Shown one piece after another: positions 47,491 to 56,642 of a DNA stretch of 64,000 nt. The stretch comes from Barthelona sp. PCE (Eukaryota > Metamonada: BaSk clade): assembly GCA_040285745.1 (NCBI GenBank), contig JAUFOR010000003.1, forward strand, positions 930,001 through 994,000, read 5' to 3'. The notes under the pieces are model-generated. The model was not told where the DNA came from. It did no database searches and saw nothing but the letters and a program-made list of their open reading frames with translations. A program made the position numbers and the translations under genes. How positions within the stretch are numbered: the stretch's first letter is position 1; each line of letters starts with the position of its first letter.

Positions 47491-50400
47491 AAGCCCAAAG
47501 ACGAATGTTGAAAACTTGAAAAGATATTCTTTTTTAATCGTTTTTTCGATTTTAACACATTGGAACGTTGTATTTTCATGTGACAAATGCTTCATTTCAT
47601 GAGAAATAAACATAGTACACAAATGCTTCTTTTTTTCAATGTGCTCACATATCAGCCGAGACTCTTCATCTAACGTTTCTCCTGTCTCACCTAGGATAGA
47701 ACTGTGCCTCGAAAGGACAGCGCTGAACGGAGACCAGGCCTTGAATTCAGTCGATATTCTAATAGATTCATAGTTGAAGGATGAAGCGCACACATACTCG
47801 ATAGTCTTATCTACATAGAATGCTACCATGCGTACTGCTGTACTGCTTTCAAAGAGAACAGGTCCAGTGGAAAGTGAGGTTCCTTCATACGTGTACATGA
47901 CGTGCTTCTCCTGGAATGCTACAGTTCTGATAAAACCAGGTGATATCAGTGATTCTATAAACGGGAGGGCGAAAGGGGTGTCAGGAGGTGCAATTGAGGA
48001 GCCCCAAAGAAGTGATGAGCTTCCTGTAATATGTGTATGTTGAGTCACGCATGAAAACCCACAAGCAGTTACTTTAACAACAGTACCATAAGTAACATCG
48101 CTGACAAATACATATGGTAGCCGTGATGTGAAGAACTCCTGATCGCCAATGCTCCAAGTATATGCAGGTAGCATAGTTTGTGCTGTTTGGAAGGAAACCG
48201 AAATCAAAAAAGCTTTATCATATAAGTGAGCGTTATTGATCGTAAAAGGGCCTACGAAGCCGAATTCAATCATGAATTGGAAAGAAGGGGAGTTTCCTAT
48301 GGTAATTACGGTATCAATCACGGGAACATTCGACTGAACAATTACTCTAAAGAAATCATTGAACTTCTCAACACTAGCGGTGCACATGGAACCATCGGTG
48401 CAGCTGACTCTCAATGAAGATTGAGTGTACACCAAAAATTGCGTGAACTCTGAATACTCTCCAAAGTGACCGTATGTTAAAGTTTGATTGAAAGCAACTA
48501 AAACAGGCACGTTTGCCACTGTCCTAAGCCCAGTCGTTTCATCTTGAACGTGAACATGGAATATGTATGTTTTCTCCACCGAAACAAAGGTTGAACTGAC
48601 AGTAACGTTTGCTTCAGTTGAGGAGAAGTCGTGCAGACAGTTTGCGCAATCCCAAATTACTGTGCAATTGATGCAAGCACCGCAATATCGAAGGTCGAAA
48701 TCGGTGGCGTTTGTTACAATCGGTGCAATGACACATACCGGAGGGGATACCATATCCTTCGCCTCAGTCATATTAATGACTGGAATATCACCATTGTTGA
48801 GCACACCTTTGCATATAGTGTCTGATGAGTCACATGTGGTGTTAGTTACGATGGAAAAACCCGAGTCCTGAGTTGAATATTCTATGGAAGAAGAACCGGG
48901 TATTGTAAAGCGTACCACCAATGAGGAGTCATCACCTTTCATGTAGAAATATGCAGTTTGCGCAACAGTGACGAAAAGGGAAGACGAGTGCTCGATCAGG
49001 ATTTCACGGTCATCAACCTTGAAGACCGCTTGGAGTTGCATCGTAGGCTCGACAAAATAAGCAGCAAGCGAGGCAGGGATGTTATCTCCGATGCTAAAAA
49101 CGAAATCATGGGACGGAAAAAGACGAACCACTCTGTCCGACAACGTATGTAATATGTTGAAGCCTTTTGCTAGCCTGAACGCGAGATCAAACTCAATTGA
49201 AAGTGCACCAAACGGTGAAAGGCTCATGGAAACAGCTCGTGGTCTCTTTTCCGGACATATTGTGTTGACACAAACGCAAAAATCGTTGCCTTCACACTCA
49301 CATTCATCGGCACACCTTGAACCATCATCATCAACGATCCAAGTACATCCCCTCAGGCAATTGACACACCCTGTGTTCTGGGAACAATTTTTGACAACTA
49401 GCTGACAGAAGAGTCCTGTATAGCCGTTCTTGCAGTAACAGACTCCGTCTACCACATTTCCATGTCCAAAACAGTCAAAAATAGCCGTCTCTGTCTCGCT
49501 TACACGGCGCATATGTGCTTTGAACCCCTTATAACTGTAATTATCATCAGAAGTGAAGCTCACCCACACGCGCTGAGTTTGTGTGAGCACGAATAAGCAC
49601 AGCTCCTCCGTTTCTGCAATGCTAAAGTAGCATATGTCCAAGAAAACAGCAACATCAGAGGAGCGGTCCAACGTAAGGTTTTGGGAATTTGTCGGTGTGA
49701 GGAACAAAGGTAGAGAGAGACCACGAGAACTGGTGAGATTGAGATGGCCGCTGAAGCGCGCATATGTTTTGTTACTCAATTCATGGTTGAACCCCAAGAT
49801 CTCAACTGTATCAAATTGGCGCTCGATATCCACCTTGCTGAACTGTAGCATTGTTCCCACCTGGGAATCATGGACTTCCTCAATCGGCATAAACACCCAA
49901 CTACAATCCATACTGGGCTGGTACCTCGAAAAGTAGCTCTGGGTTGCTATATCCGCAACTGTTGCTGTTATCTGCACAATACCCTCGCAATACCACCCAT
50001 GGGAATCGTAATTCAGCTCAAATCCACGGCCATCCACATTATCGTCCGTCACAAGGACGATACGTGCATATCCACCATTGACAACAACTGGTTCTGGGAT
50101 GGTTGAACCGCTATGTCGCATAACGATGGAGTCTTCATCATTTTGATCGGAGTTAAAGATGTAGACAACATCGTACTCCGCCTCAGTATCGAAAGAGATG
50201 AACTCGATTTCAATGCGGTCATGAACGGGAGAAGGCTGAATTATCCACGTGCATTCGATGCCTTCTTTGTATCTCTGGCCAACATTCGTCTGGATTGTTC
50301 CTTTGGGCTCAGTGAGTGTAACAATACCCGCGCAATGGTACAAAGAGCAGTCGTCTCCACTGAACAAACCTTGGCACATGCACCGACCCAAAACGCATAC

Positions 50401-52611
50401 ACCATGTCCGCTACAGTCGTTAAGGCAATGTGGAATGGAGCAGTCCGCACCACTATGCCTGTCGCACTTACAAACACCATTGATGCAAACACCATTGCCG
50501 TCAGAGGCATGACAATTGTTGGGACATACCTGTGTACCACCTTCCACTTCTGTCAGCTGCGATGAACCGCGTACGGCGAGCGCAAAGAATTGAGGGCCAA
50601 CAGGAACATAACTTCCGTGGACTACCACACGAATACTGTCACCTGGTCCGACTGATAGGTGGGCTTGCTGAACGTTATTCTTAGAGTCCCACTCTTTCCC
50701 CTCCAATAACCCCTCGTTACCCTTGGCTATGGACCCGTTCACGCGCATCACAAGGAGATCAAGATCGTTTACGAGACAAGACGTGCAGGCAGGGCTCGCT
50801 GGGTAGTCAACATAAGCCAACACCACGGTTACACTAACTGACTGCGTGTTATCATTGCGGAACCACCAGTTGCGTTGGGACCAGGTCGAAATTGGCACGT
50901 TGTCAACAAAGAACGTCATATTGCGTACAATATTTCCGAGGTTGGGTCGGCCAAAACCTTGTATGAACGATGGTGCCGGAGACACCTGCCGGAAATCACC
51001 TGTACCGGTCCAGTCCATACTTCCCGTGAGAGAAGTTGCCGACGAAATGATGAGCGCCTTGATTAGGCTTGAACTAGGTGCTTCCACGCTTCTGTTGTGT
51101 ATGAGATACTCACGTACCAGGGCCACAAACCCAGCAATGGTCGGGCATGCCATTGATGTGCCGGACTTCGACTGTACAGTGTCGCGTCCGTCACCACACT
51201 GCTTGAACGGGGCTGCGCTTGTGACATACTCACCAGGCGCAACCACATCGGGCTTGATTCGGTAGTCGCTGGTTGGACCTCTTGAGCTAAACGTTGCCAT
51301 GTTCACCTCTGAAAAGAGAGATGGGTATGTGGTCATCGCGGTGTAGTAATAGCAACAGGATGGGATCGACGGTGTGTTGTCTTCACAACAAGTGTCGACA
51401 AACCCTTGGTATGATGTCATAGAGGCTCCGACTGAAATTACGTTTTTGGCCAGTCCTGGAGAGCTCACACTGGCTAGTCCAGCCTTTCCGTAGTTTCCAG
51501 CAGAGAATACGACGACTGCATCGGGACGCAGGAAGACAAAAAGGTCTATGTCACGTGTGGAGACTGTGTACTCGTTGACTTGAGAAGACCAGCTGTTTGA
51601 AAAAATGCGGCTGCCAGCCTTGTATGGTTCGATGAATAATGTGCTTACGTCAAGAGGAAATGAAAGATACTCGCAGTCTCCTTGGCAAACGTCAACGAAA
51701 TAAAGCTTCGAATCAGGTGCAATACCGTCAAATCGAGAAGTGTTAAGACCAACAAAATCGAGACACTGCGATTGGCCAGCGATTGTTCCGCATACATGGG
51801 TACCATGCCCCTCTGTGCTTTCTATGGCATCGACGTGTGCGTCGTAGTAGTAAACCTTACGGTGATCCGGCATCTTTGTGTTAGGTCTGAAGAAAACAGC
51901 ATCATCTCTAAAGAATGGTGAAAGAACGTCAAGACCGGTGTCGATAACAGTCACCAATTCATTCTTTCCGCTGAGACCGAATCTTTCCGAATTAGGAGCG
52001 TGTGATCCTGTGGCAAGGATCGATGCAGCGTACATGTTGTCGATTGTGAAATCTTCATGAGAGTCGACCCATATAACTGATGGAATGTTGCTCAGAACTG
52101 ATGATATCTTCTTTAGACTCGTCTGTCGCGTGTAAAAGAGACGGTACCGTGTATTCCATGTCGATAGTGTGAATGTATCTGTTGGAATCACAAGATCTAA
52201 TAAACTCAACAATGCGCTTGTGTCTAGTACTGAAGAGGACTCAAATGAAAGGGACATGTTTTTCGCATTGGCGTGCATGGGAAACAAAATGGGTTCCTTC
52301 ATACGTGCGGCAGAAACTGTTATGTTAATAACACAGTCGCCGAAGCTAAATGCAGAACAACGGCCAATTATGGTGTTAGGTGGAAGAAATTGGAATCCAG
52401 AGAGACTGTGTGCATCTAAAGAACAATTAGTAAGAACACCGTGACAAATTGCAGCATCACTCTCGTTATCGTTGGATTGCAACGTTGTTGCCCAAAAAAC
52501 ATCACCTAACCCAATATTTCCGCCCTCTTTAGTTCCAAATCTATAAGCAAAAGAGCTTACAGAAGGAAGACACAAAAAAAACAAATACAAGAAAACTCTT
52601 GTGAACTTCAT
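47386..52611 (-). CDS. Giant subtilisin-like (S8) surface protease with EGF-like and CUB domains
   Basis: 1741 residues. A signal peptide occupies 1-20 (VFLYLFFLCLPSVSS). The S8 catalytic domain spans about 200-560, with Asp224 (VIDTG), His269 (GHGTHVC) and Ser486 (GTSMACP). A beta-sandwich region follows, with two EGF-like modules (CPNNCHASDGNGVC and CLNDCSGHGVC), CUB-like segments beginning near CAGIVTLTEPKG and CEGIVQI, another EGF-like module (GVCYCKNGYTGLFC), and immunoglobulin-like strands. One transmembrane helix near the end (FGLSVLWLVLLTW) leaves a short cytoplasmic tail. It is therefore a type I membrane ectoprotease with intact triad, likely acting on surface or extracellular proteins. 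The chosen ATG gives a standard signal peptide. Confidence 0.88.
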   Translation of the reverse strand: MKFTRVFLYLFFLCLPSVSSFAYRFGTKEGGNIGLGDVFWATTLQSNDNESDAAICHGVLTNCSLDAHSLSGFQFLPPNTIIGRCSAFSFGDCVINITVSAARMKEPILFPMHANAKNMSLSFESSSVLDTSALLSLLDLVIPTDTFTLSTWNTRYRLFYTRQTSLKKISSVLSNIPSVIWVDSHEDFTIDNMYAASILATGSHAPNSERFGLSGKNELVTVIDTGLDVLSPFFRDDAVFFRPNTKMPDHRKVYYYDAHVDAIESTEGHGTHVCGTIAGQSQCLDFVGLNTSRFDGIAPDSKLYFVDVCQGDCEYLSFPLDVSTLFIEPYKAGSRIFSNSWSSQVNEYTVSTRDIDLFVFLRPDAVVVFSAGNYGKAGLASVSSPGLAKNVISVGASMTSYQGFVDTCCEDNTPSIPSCCYYYTAMTTYPSLFSEVNMATFSSRGPTSDYRIKPDVVAPGEYVTSAAPFKQCGDGRDTVQSKSGTSMACPTIAGFVALVREYLIHNRSVEAPSSSLIKALIISSATSLTGSMDWTGTGDFRQVSPAPSFIQGFGRPNLGNIVRNMTFFVDNVPISTWSQRNWWFRNDNTQSVSVTVVLAYVDYPASPACTSCLVNDLDLLVMRVNGSIAKGNEGLLEGKEWDSKNNVQQAHLSVGPGDSIRVVVHGSYVPVGPQFFALAVRGSSQLTEVEGGTQVCPNNCHASDGNGVCINGVCKCDRHSGADCSIPHCLNDCSGHGVCVLGRCMCQGLFSGDDCSLYHCAGIVTLTEPKGTIQTNVGQRYKEGIECTWIIQPSPVHDRIEIEFISFDTEAEYDVVYIFNSDQNDEDSIVMRHSGSTIPEPVVVNGGYARIVLVTDDNVDGRGFELNYDSHGWYCEGIVQITATVADIATQSYFSRYQPSMDCSWVFMPIEEVHDSQVGTMLQFSKVDIERQFDTVEILGFNHELSNKTYARFSGHLNLTSSRGLSLPLFLTPTNSQNLTLDRSSDVAVFLDICYFSIAETEELCLFVLTQTQRVWVSFTSDDNYSYKGFKAHMRRVSETETAIFDCFGHGNVVDGVCYCKNGYTGLFCQLVVKNCSQNTGCVNCLRGCTWIVDDDGSRCADECECEGNDFCVCVNTICPEKRPRAVSMSLSPFGALSIEFDLAFRLAKGFNILHTLSDRVVRLFPSHDFVFSIGDNIPASLAAYFVEPTMQLQAVFKVDDREILIEHSSSLFVTVAQTAYFYMKGDDSSLVVRFTIPGSSSIEYSTQDSGFSIVTNTTCDSSDTICKGVLNNGDIPVINMTEAKDMVSPPVCVIAPIVTNATDFDLRYCGACINCTVIWDCANCLHDFSSTEANVTVSSTFVSVEKTYIFHVHVQDETTGLRTVANVPVLVAFNQTLTYGHFGEYSEFTQFLVYTQSSLRVSCTDGSMCTASVEKFNDFFRVIVQSNVPVIDTVITIGNSPSFQFMIEFGFVGPFTINNAHLYDKAFLISVSFQTAQTMLPAYTWSIGDQEFFTSRLPYVFVSDVTYGTVVKVTACGFSCVTQHTHITGSSSLLWGSSIAPPDTPFALPFIESLISPGFIRTVAFQEKHVMYTYEGTSLSTGPVLFESSTAVRMVAFYVDKTIEYVCASSFNYESIRISTEFKAWSPFSAVLSRHSSILGETGETLDEESRLICEHIEKKKHLCTMFISHEMKHLSHENTTFQCVKIEKTIKKEYLFKFSTFVFGLSVLWLVLLTWSSSSSFRFDLQKPCVKLTEELERT

Positions 52612-52732
52612 TACAATTTCAACTCCCAAAAAATTGTGTTTAGAATGTTATTAGTCATAATGAACACGCGAAAAGGTAAAAAAAAAGGATTTTACTTTTA
52701 TGCTTTTACATTAACTTGATATGTATTTTCTT

Positions 52733-54745
52733 CTATTTGCTGATGATCATAAACCCACCACTATCCAGGCCGACATAGAGCTGACCTTCAATATATTCAA
52801 AGGATGAAGGTGTAAAAAGAGCAGGGAAGTTATCTATTTGCATGTTTTCTGTTTGCCATCCTTCGGCACCATATCTCATGGTTATGATTGTGTTTTTGCC
52901 CACAGCATAGATTTTGTTATCAACAACTGCAAGACCATTAAAAATGGGTGTTTCACAGCTTTCTATATGTCCATCCATCGTGATAGAATAGAAATACTTA
53001 TCCTGTGATACTATAAACAGATCCAGCTCAGTGCAGAACCGCATCATTGTTGGATTTGTCAGGTAATCATGTGTATTTGATACAATATGCCTGAAACCTG
53101 CAACGCTAATCTTTTCATCTAATCTAATACCACTTTCAGCGCTATATATGAACAGCGCTTCATCTGAAAGCACTGCAAAAGAAGTACTGTTCATACTGCA
53201 AATTGCTCGAAGATGGAAAATTCGCTCTTGATGAATTAGAAGATTTTCTTTCCACACCCGCAAAATACCCGGCCTCTTTGAAGCACCAGGATCAATAAAC
53301 ACGGCATAGGGACCGAAAACAATTGCCCCATGAATGTCACCCCGATGACCCAGAAAGAGATGTGACTCAAGGTACAGGAGCCGAGGAAGAACAGTTCCGT
53401 CAGGAAAGACAGTTGGATCTATGTTCTTAAGATCTTCTGCGGTATCCTCCTCAGCGAAAACAGAGAGCGAGGTCTTCTCTTCAGATCCACGAGCCTTTGT
53501 TGAAAGTGATAGCGGCATCCATAGCGCCTCGTCGCTGTACTGGTCCACCCACTCGTCGCAGAAGTGCTTAAGATTGGTGTGCTCCCGCACCACCTTAACT
53601 GTCATCTTGGTTGGCTCCAGTTCTCTAGCCAGCACTTCATGCGAAATAACAATAATGCGATCGGGGCGGTGTGATGGTAGCACATTTGTAATTCCATAAC
53701 CATGAGTCAATGGCCGAACCACCTCTACAAGCCCTGTCTCTGTTGAACCGTACGCGCGAAGTGTTGCGTCTTCGCTGGAAACGTACAGCAGTCCTTGGCT
53801 GCGCAGAAACCCCGTGACGGCCATCGATGGGCACGTCATGCATGCTGTCGATATTCCATCTTTGAACAGTAGGAGACTGCCCTCCACCGTTGATATGATA
53901 ATTGTATTCAGCATGCTACTTGCAGACACGTGTAGAAACGCAGGGAACTGCTCTACAGCTGATCCATGGTATCTGACGATCCTCAGCGTATCTCTACTAA
54001 TTACAGCCAATCGTTTATCAAGCGATGTTGACAATATGTAATCCTTCATAACTAAACAGCTTGTGACTCCATCCTTGTGCGGTCTGAGAATCGCGCGGTC
54101 AACCAGACCGAAGCCACATGTTTCTTTATCTAAGATACTGTCCTGGCTATCTTGCATGCCAAATACGTGAATGCAACCATCCGCTGTACCGACAGCAAGA
54201 GTATTCTCTGCGAATCCGATGCACATGATACTCGTATGGGCGATGAAGATCTGCTCAGCAAAGTCTCCGTCAACATAAACGGCGATACAACCGTTAACTA
54301 GTCCCACGAATGTAATACCTTTGTTGTCATACTCAATATGATGCACAGATTCTATAGGCGCACCAGGAGATCGAATGATCAGATCAGTGCTATGAAAATC
54401 GAAGAAAAACAGACCACGATCCGCAGTTCCGACCACACATCCATTTTCTGTGTTACAGAAGCACGAGACAAGGCCAAAAGTGGGTCCTCTTATGATAGCA
54501 TCTGCCTCTTCTGTCGATACATGGACTGTTCCATCATCCATGCAACAACACAGATGCCCAAATGTATAATCGACGAATTTGGCCATAGAATTCCCTTCAA
54601 CAACAATTTTTGTCACACGACGCTTCTCAAAACTATATTCACAAAGGTATTGGCCACTACAGAAGTAAAGTGAGTCATCGCATATAGTGTGAGATTTTGA
54701 TGTGCAGTTTATGGGGTGGAACTGATCCACAACATTCCAACTCAT
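52733..54745 (-). CDS. WD-repeat protein, 670 aa
   Basis: Starts at MSWNVVDQFHP; further upstream the frame has no ATG. The first 400 residues contain recognisable WD40-type blades (VVGTADRGLFFFDFHS, LAVGTADGCIHVFG, ILSTSLDKRLAVISRDT, LYVSSEDATLRAYGS). The second half is a further set of propeller-like strands ending in YVGLDSGGFMIISK, so two propellers may be present. It is more typical of WD40 proteins than the divergent propeller-like family elsewhere in the window. No family-specific signature seen; scaffold in a larger complex is likely. Confidence 0.65.
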   Translation of the reverse strand: MSWNVVDQFHPINCTSKSHTICDDSLYFCSGQYLCEYSFEKRRVTKIVVEGNSMAKFVDYTFGHLCCCMDDGTVHVSTEEADAIIRGPTFGLVSCFCNTENGCVVGTADRGLFFFDFHSTDLIIRSPGAPIESVHHIEYDNKGITFVGLVNGCIAVYVDGDFAEQIFIAHTSIMCIGFAENTLAVGTADGCIHVFGMQDSQDSILDKETCGFGLVDRAILRPHKDGVTSCLVMKDYILSTSLDKRLAVISRDTLRIVRYHGSAVEQFPAFLHVSASSMLNTIIISTVEGSLLLFKDGISTACMTCPSMAVTGFLRSQGLLYVSSEDATLRAYGSTETGLVEVVRPLTHGYGITNVLPSHRPDRIIVISHEVLARELEPTKMTVKVVREHTNLKHFCDEWVDQYSDEALWMPLSLSTKARGSEEKTSLSVFAEEDTAEDLKNIDPTVFPDGTVLPRLLYLESHLFLGHRGDIHGAIVFGPYAVFIDPGASKRPGILRVWKENLLIHQERIFHLRAICSMNSTSFAVLSDEALFIYSAESGIRLDEKISVAGFRHIVSNTHDYLTNPTMMRFCTELDLFIVSQDKYFYSITMDGHIESCETPIFNGLAVVDNKIYAVGKNTIITMRYGAEGWQTENMQIDNFPALFTPSSFEYIEGQLYVGLDSGGFMIISK

Positions 54746-54894
54746 AAAAAAAGAAGAATGGAAGTTTTTAAAGAGAAAAAAAAAATTATAACACACATAA
54801 TATGGTCTGTTTGAATATTAAAGCATAATAGTATGTATAAAAAATCGCAAAGGCGCTGATTTACAACGAATCAATGTATTTTGACAGTCGGAAT

Positions 54895-55209
54895 TTAGGG
54901 AGCCTGGATCAAACCCTTCTCGATGGCGAAGTTGGTCAATACGAAGTCAGAGCGGGCACGAGCACGGACGAAACCGGAAAGGGCAATGGTCTGCTTGTTC
55001 TTAACGTAGATACCAGCCTCATTGAGTTCAGCAAGATCGATCTGAACAGAAGCGGAGTCCTTGGCAGAAATGATACGGTTAGTGGCGTAACTTAATGTTA
55101 GTCATGAAAGTGAAATACATCTAGGGTTAAAGGAAACCCAACATTGTAAAAAAACATACCACTTGCGGGGAATGTAAACATCAACAATGCGTCCTTCGTT
55201 GTTTTGCAT
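54895..55209 (-). CDS. RPS21: 40S ribosomal protein eS21, spliced
   Basis: Exon 1 is 55209-55160 and exon 2 is 55090-54895, giving 81 residues, the usual size of eS21. Exon 1 encodes MQNNEGRIVDVYIPRK, matching MQNDAGEFVDLYVPRK of other eukaryotes. After the 69-nt intron the protein continues CYATNRIISAKDSASVQIDL, again as in the family. The C-terminus (RARSDFVLTNFAIEKGLIQAP) differs more. eS21 sits on the small subunit near uS2. Codon use is strongly biased (CGT, GGT, CTC, TCC), as in the glycogen phosphorylase gene, which fits high expression. Confidence 0.93.
55091..55159 (-). other. 69-nt spliceosomal intron in eS21
   Basis: Sense strand begins GTATGTTTTT and ends GACTAACATTAAG. It splits a Cys codon after its second base. 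The CTAAC motif is only 6 nt from the 3' splice site, and the terminal trinucleotide is AAG rather than CAG. Confidence 0.92.
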
Positions 55210-55625
55210 CTTAAGCTACCTGTTGAAGATTCAAAGAAAGTAGAATAATGAAAAGGAAGTCGCTAATTCATTTATTACCTTTGTCAAAGGTTTTGGAATA
55301 ATTCATGTGACGGAACAATGGAAGGAGCTGTGCTATGTATGATCCTATGTTTGAAATAGGGATGTTATAGAATTTTGAAGTTGTATTGTTTATTGCAATA
55401 ATTCGTTGTATTTATTAAAATTTTTGTTTGTAAAATGTAGTTTAAAGAGTACTACTAGGGTAATTCTATGTTTAGAATATTCATTGTAATGTAGAGATAT
55501 GAGAAATGTGGGTTTCTTTTTGCACTTTAAGTTCAATGAAAACATGTAGTCTGTTGATTTAACTCATAAATTGCTACATGTGCACTGCTATTCTTGTTGA
55601 GTAACAATAAACCAAGATATTAACA
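55210..55625. other. Intergenic region, nothing recognised
   Basis: 416 nt between eS21 and the histone-fold gene, both on the minus strand. AT-rich. It should contain the eS21 promoter. No RNA gene or repeat recognised. Confidence 0.5.
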
Positions 55626-55934
55626 CTATTTTTTGCGTTTCTTGTTGACTCGTTGAGGAATAATAGGCTCTAGAAAGTCCAATACGTCAAGCTTTGAAAC
55701 TGTTTCTGCAACATGATCGTAAGAAATTGTTTTACGATTCGACTGCCGACGCACAGCATCGGTTTCACGTGTAATGAAGTGTGCAAACTGTTCTGCTGCA
55801 GCGGTGAGTAAGACAACACCATCATTTGATAGTTTAGCGTTTGAGGTTGCCTCTTTCATAATGTTCTTGATCTTGGATAACTTTAAAACCAAATCTTCGT
55901 TTGGATCCCTATATGTTTCCCCAGAAAATGACAT
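55626..55934 (-). CDS. H2A-like histone-fold protein (POLE4/CHRAC/NF-YC class)
   Basis: 102 residues. After an acidic N-terminus, KLSKIKNIMKEATSNAKLSNDGVVLLTAAAEQFAHFITRE is the pattern of the first two histone-fold helices in Dpb3/POLE4, CHRAC and NF-YC proteins, followed by RKTISYDHVAETVSKLDVLDFLEPIIP, which matches KKTLQRRDLDNAIEAVDEFAFLEG of POLE4/CHRAC. The C-terminus ends in a basic KKRKK. Such subunits pair with an H2B-like partner in DNA polymerase epsilon, chromatin-remodelling or CCAAT-binding complexes. The FLE-P ending favours the POLE4/CHRAC group. Confidence 0.8.
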   Translation of the reverse strand: MSFSGETYRDPNEDLVLKLSKIKNIMKEATSNAKLSNDGVVLLTAAAEQFAHFITRETDAVRRQSNRKTISYDHVAETVSKLDVLDFLEPIIPQRVNKKRKK

Positions 55935-56642
55935 TTTCGATGAATTAGTGATCTGTGCAGATTACAAAAGTTTAGAAAAGGTGTAAAAAGGTGAATCAAC
56001 ATTATTTAATTACTTTATCGGTTGGACGTGGTGCTAATAGCATAATGAAGCATAATTTGAGTAGATATTGATGAGAAACAATTGCCTGCACAACACACTT
56101 AACTCGCTTTTTTTGGACATTTGAACAGTTTTGGGGCCAAAAAACCATTAGTCTACATATATAACAGGCAATATTTGGTTAAAAATAACATTTACATACT
56201 TTAAGTTCAAAATTTTTGCACAAACACAATTACGCACTGATTCATGTGTTAACATTCAGAAAATTAATAAGAAGCCACTGAAAAGTGTTCACTTCCTCAG
56301 AAATATTTATGTAAAGAAAAACCTGATTTTAGCATTGTTGCATTGTAGTTATGCCGGCTTATGAAGCATAAAAACGATGATCACGTTAAAAAAAGCGGTT
56401 TTCAATGCTTGAAATATCAACAGTAACTTGTAAAAGGATCAAAATGACATGTCAGGCAAAAATCTCGCAATTTGCAAAGATGGACACTTTTACATATGCT
56501 GTACGCATTGTATTCATCAAAACACACCATCAAATTGTATTTATGACACAAAATCGTCCAGATTTCACTGATCATAACTCAAAAACCCTATTTTCGTTTC
56601 ATCACTTCTTTCTTTCTTGTATCTACCTACTCAAAAACATAG
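55935..56642. other. Intergenic region between divergent genes
   Basis: 708 nt, AT-rich, many stops. It carries the promoters of the histone-fold gene and of glycogen phosphorylase. The last 60 nt before the phosphorylase ATG are pyrimidine-rich (CATCACTTCTTTCTTTCTTG). An 83-codon frame at 56405-56656 overlaps the phosphorylase start and has no gene-like content. Confidence 0.5.
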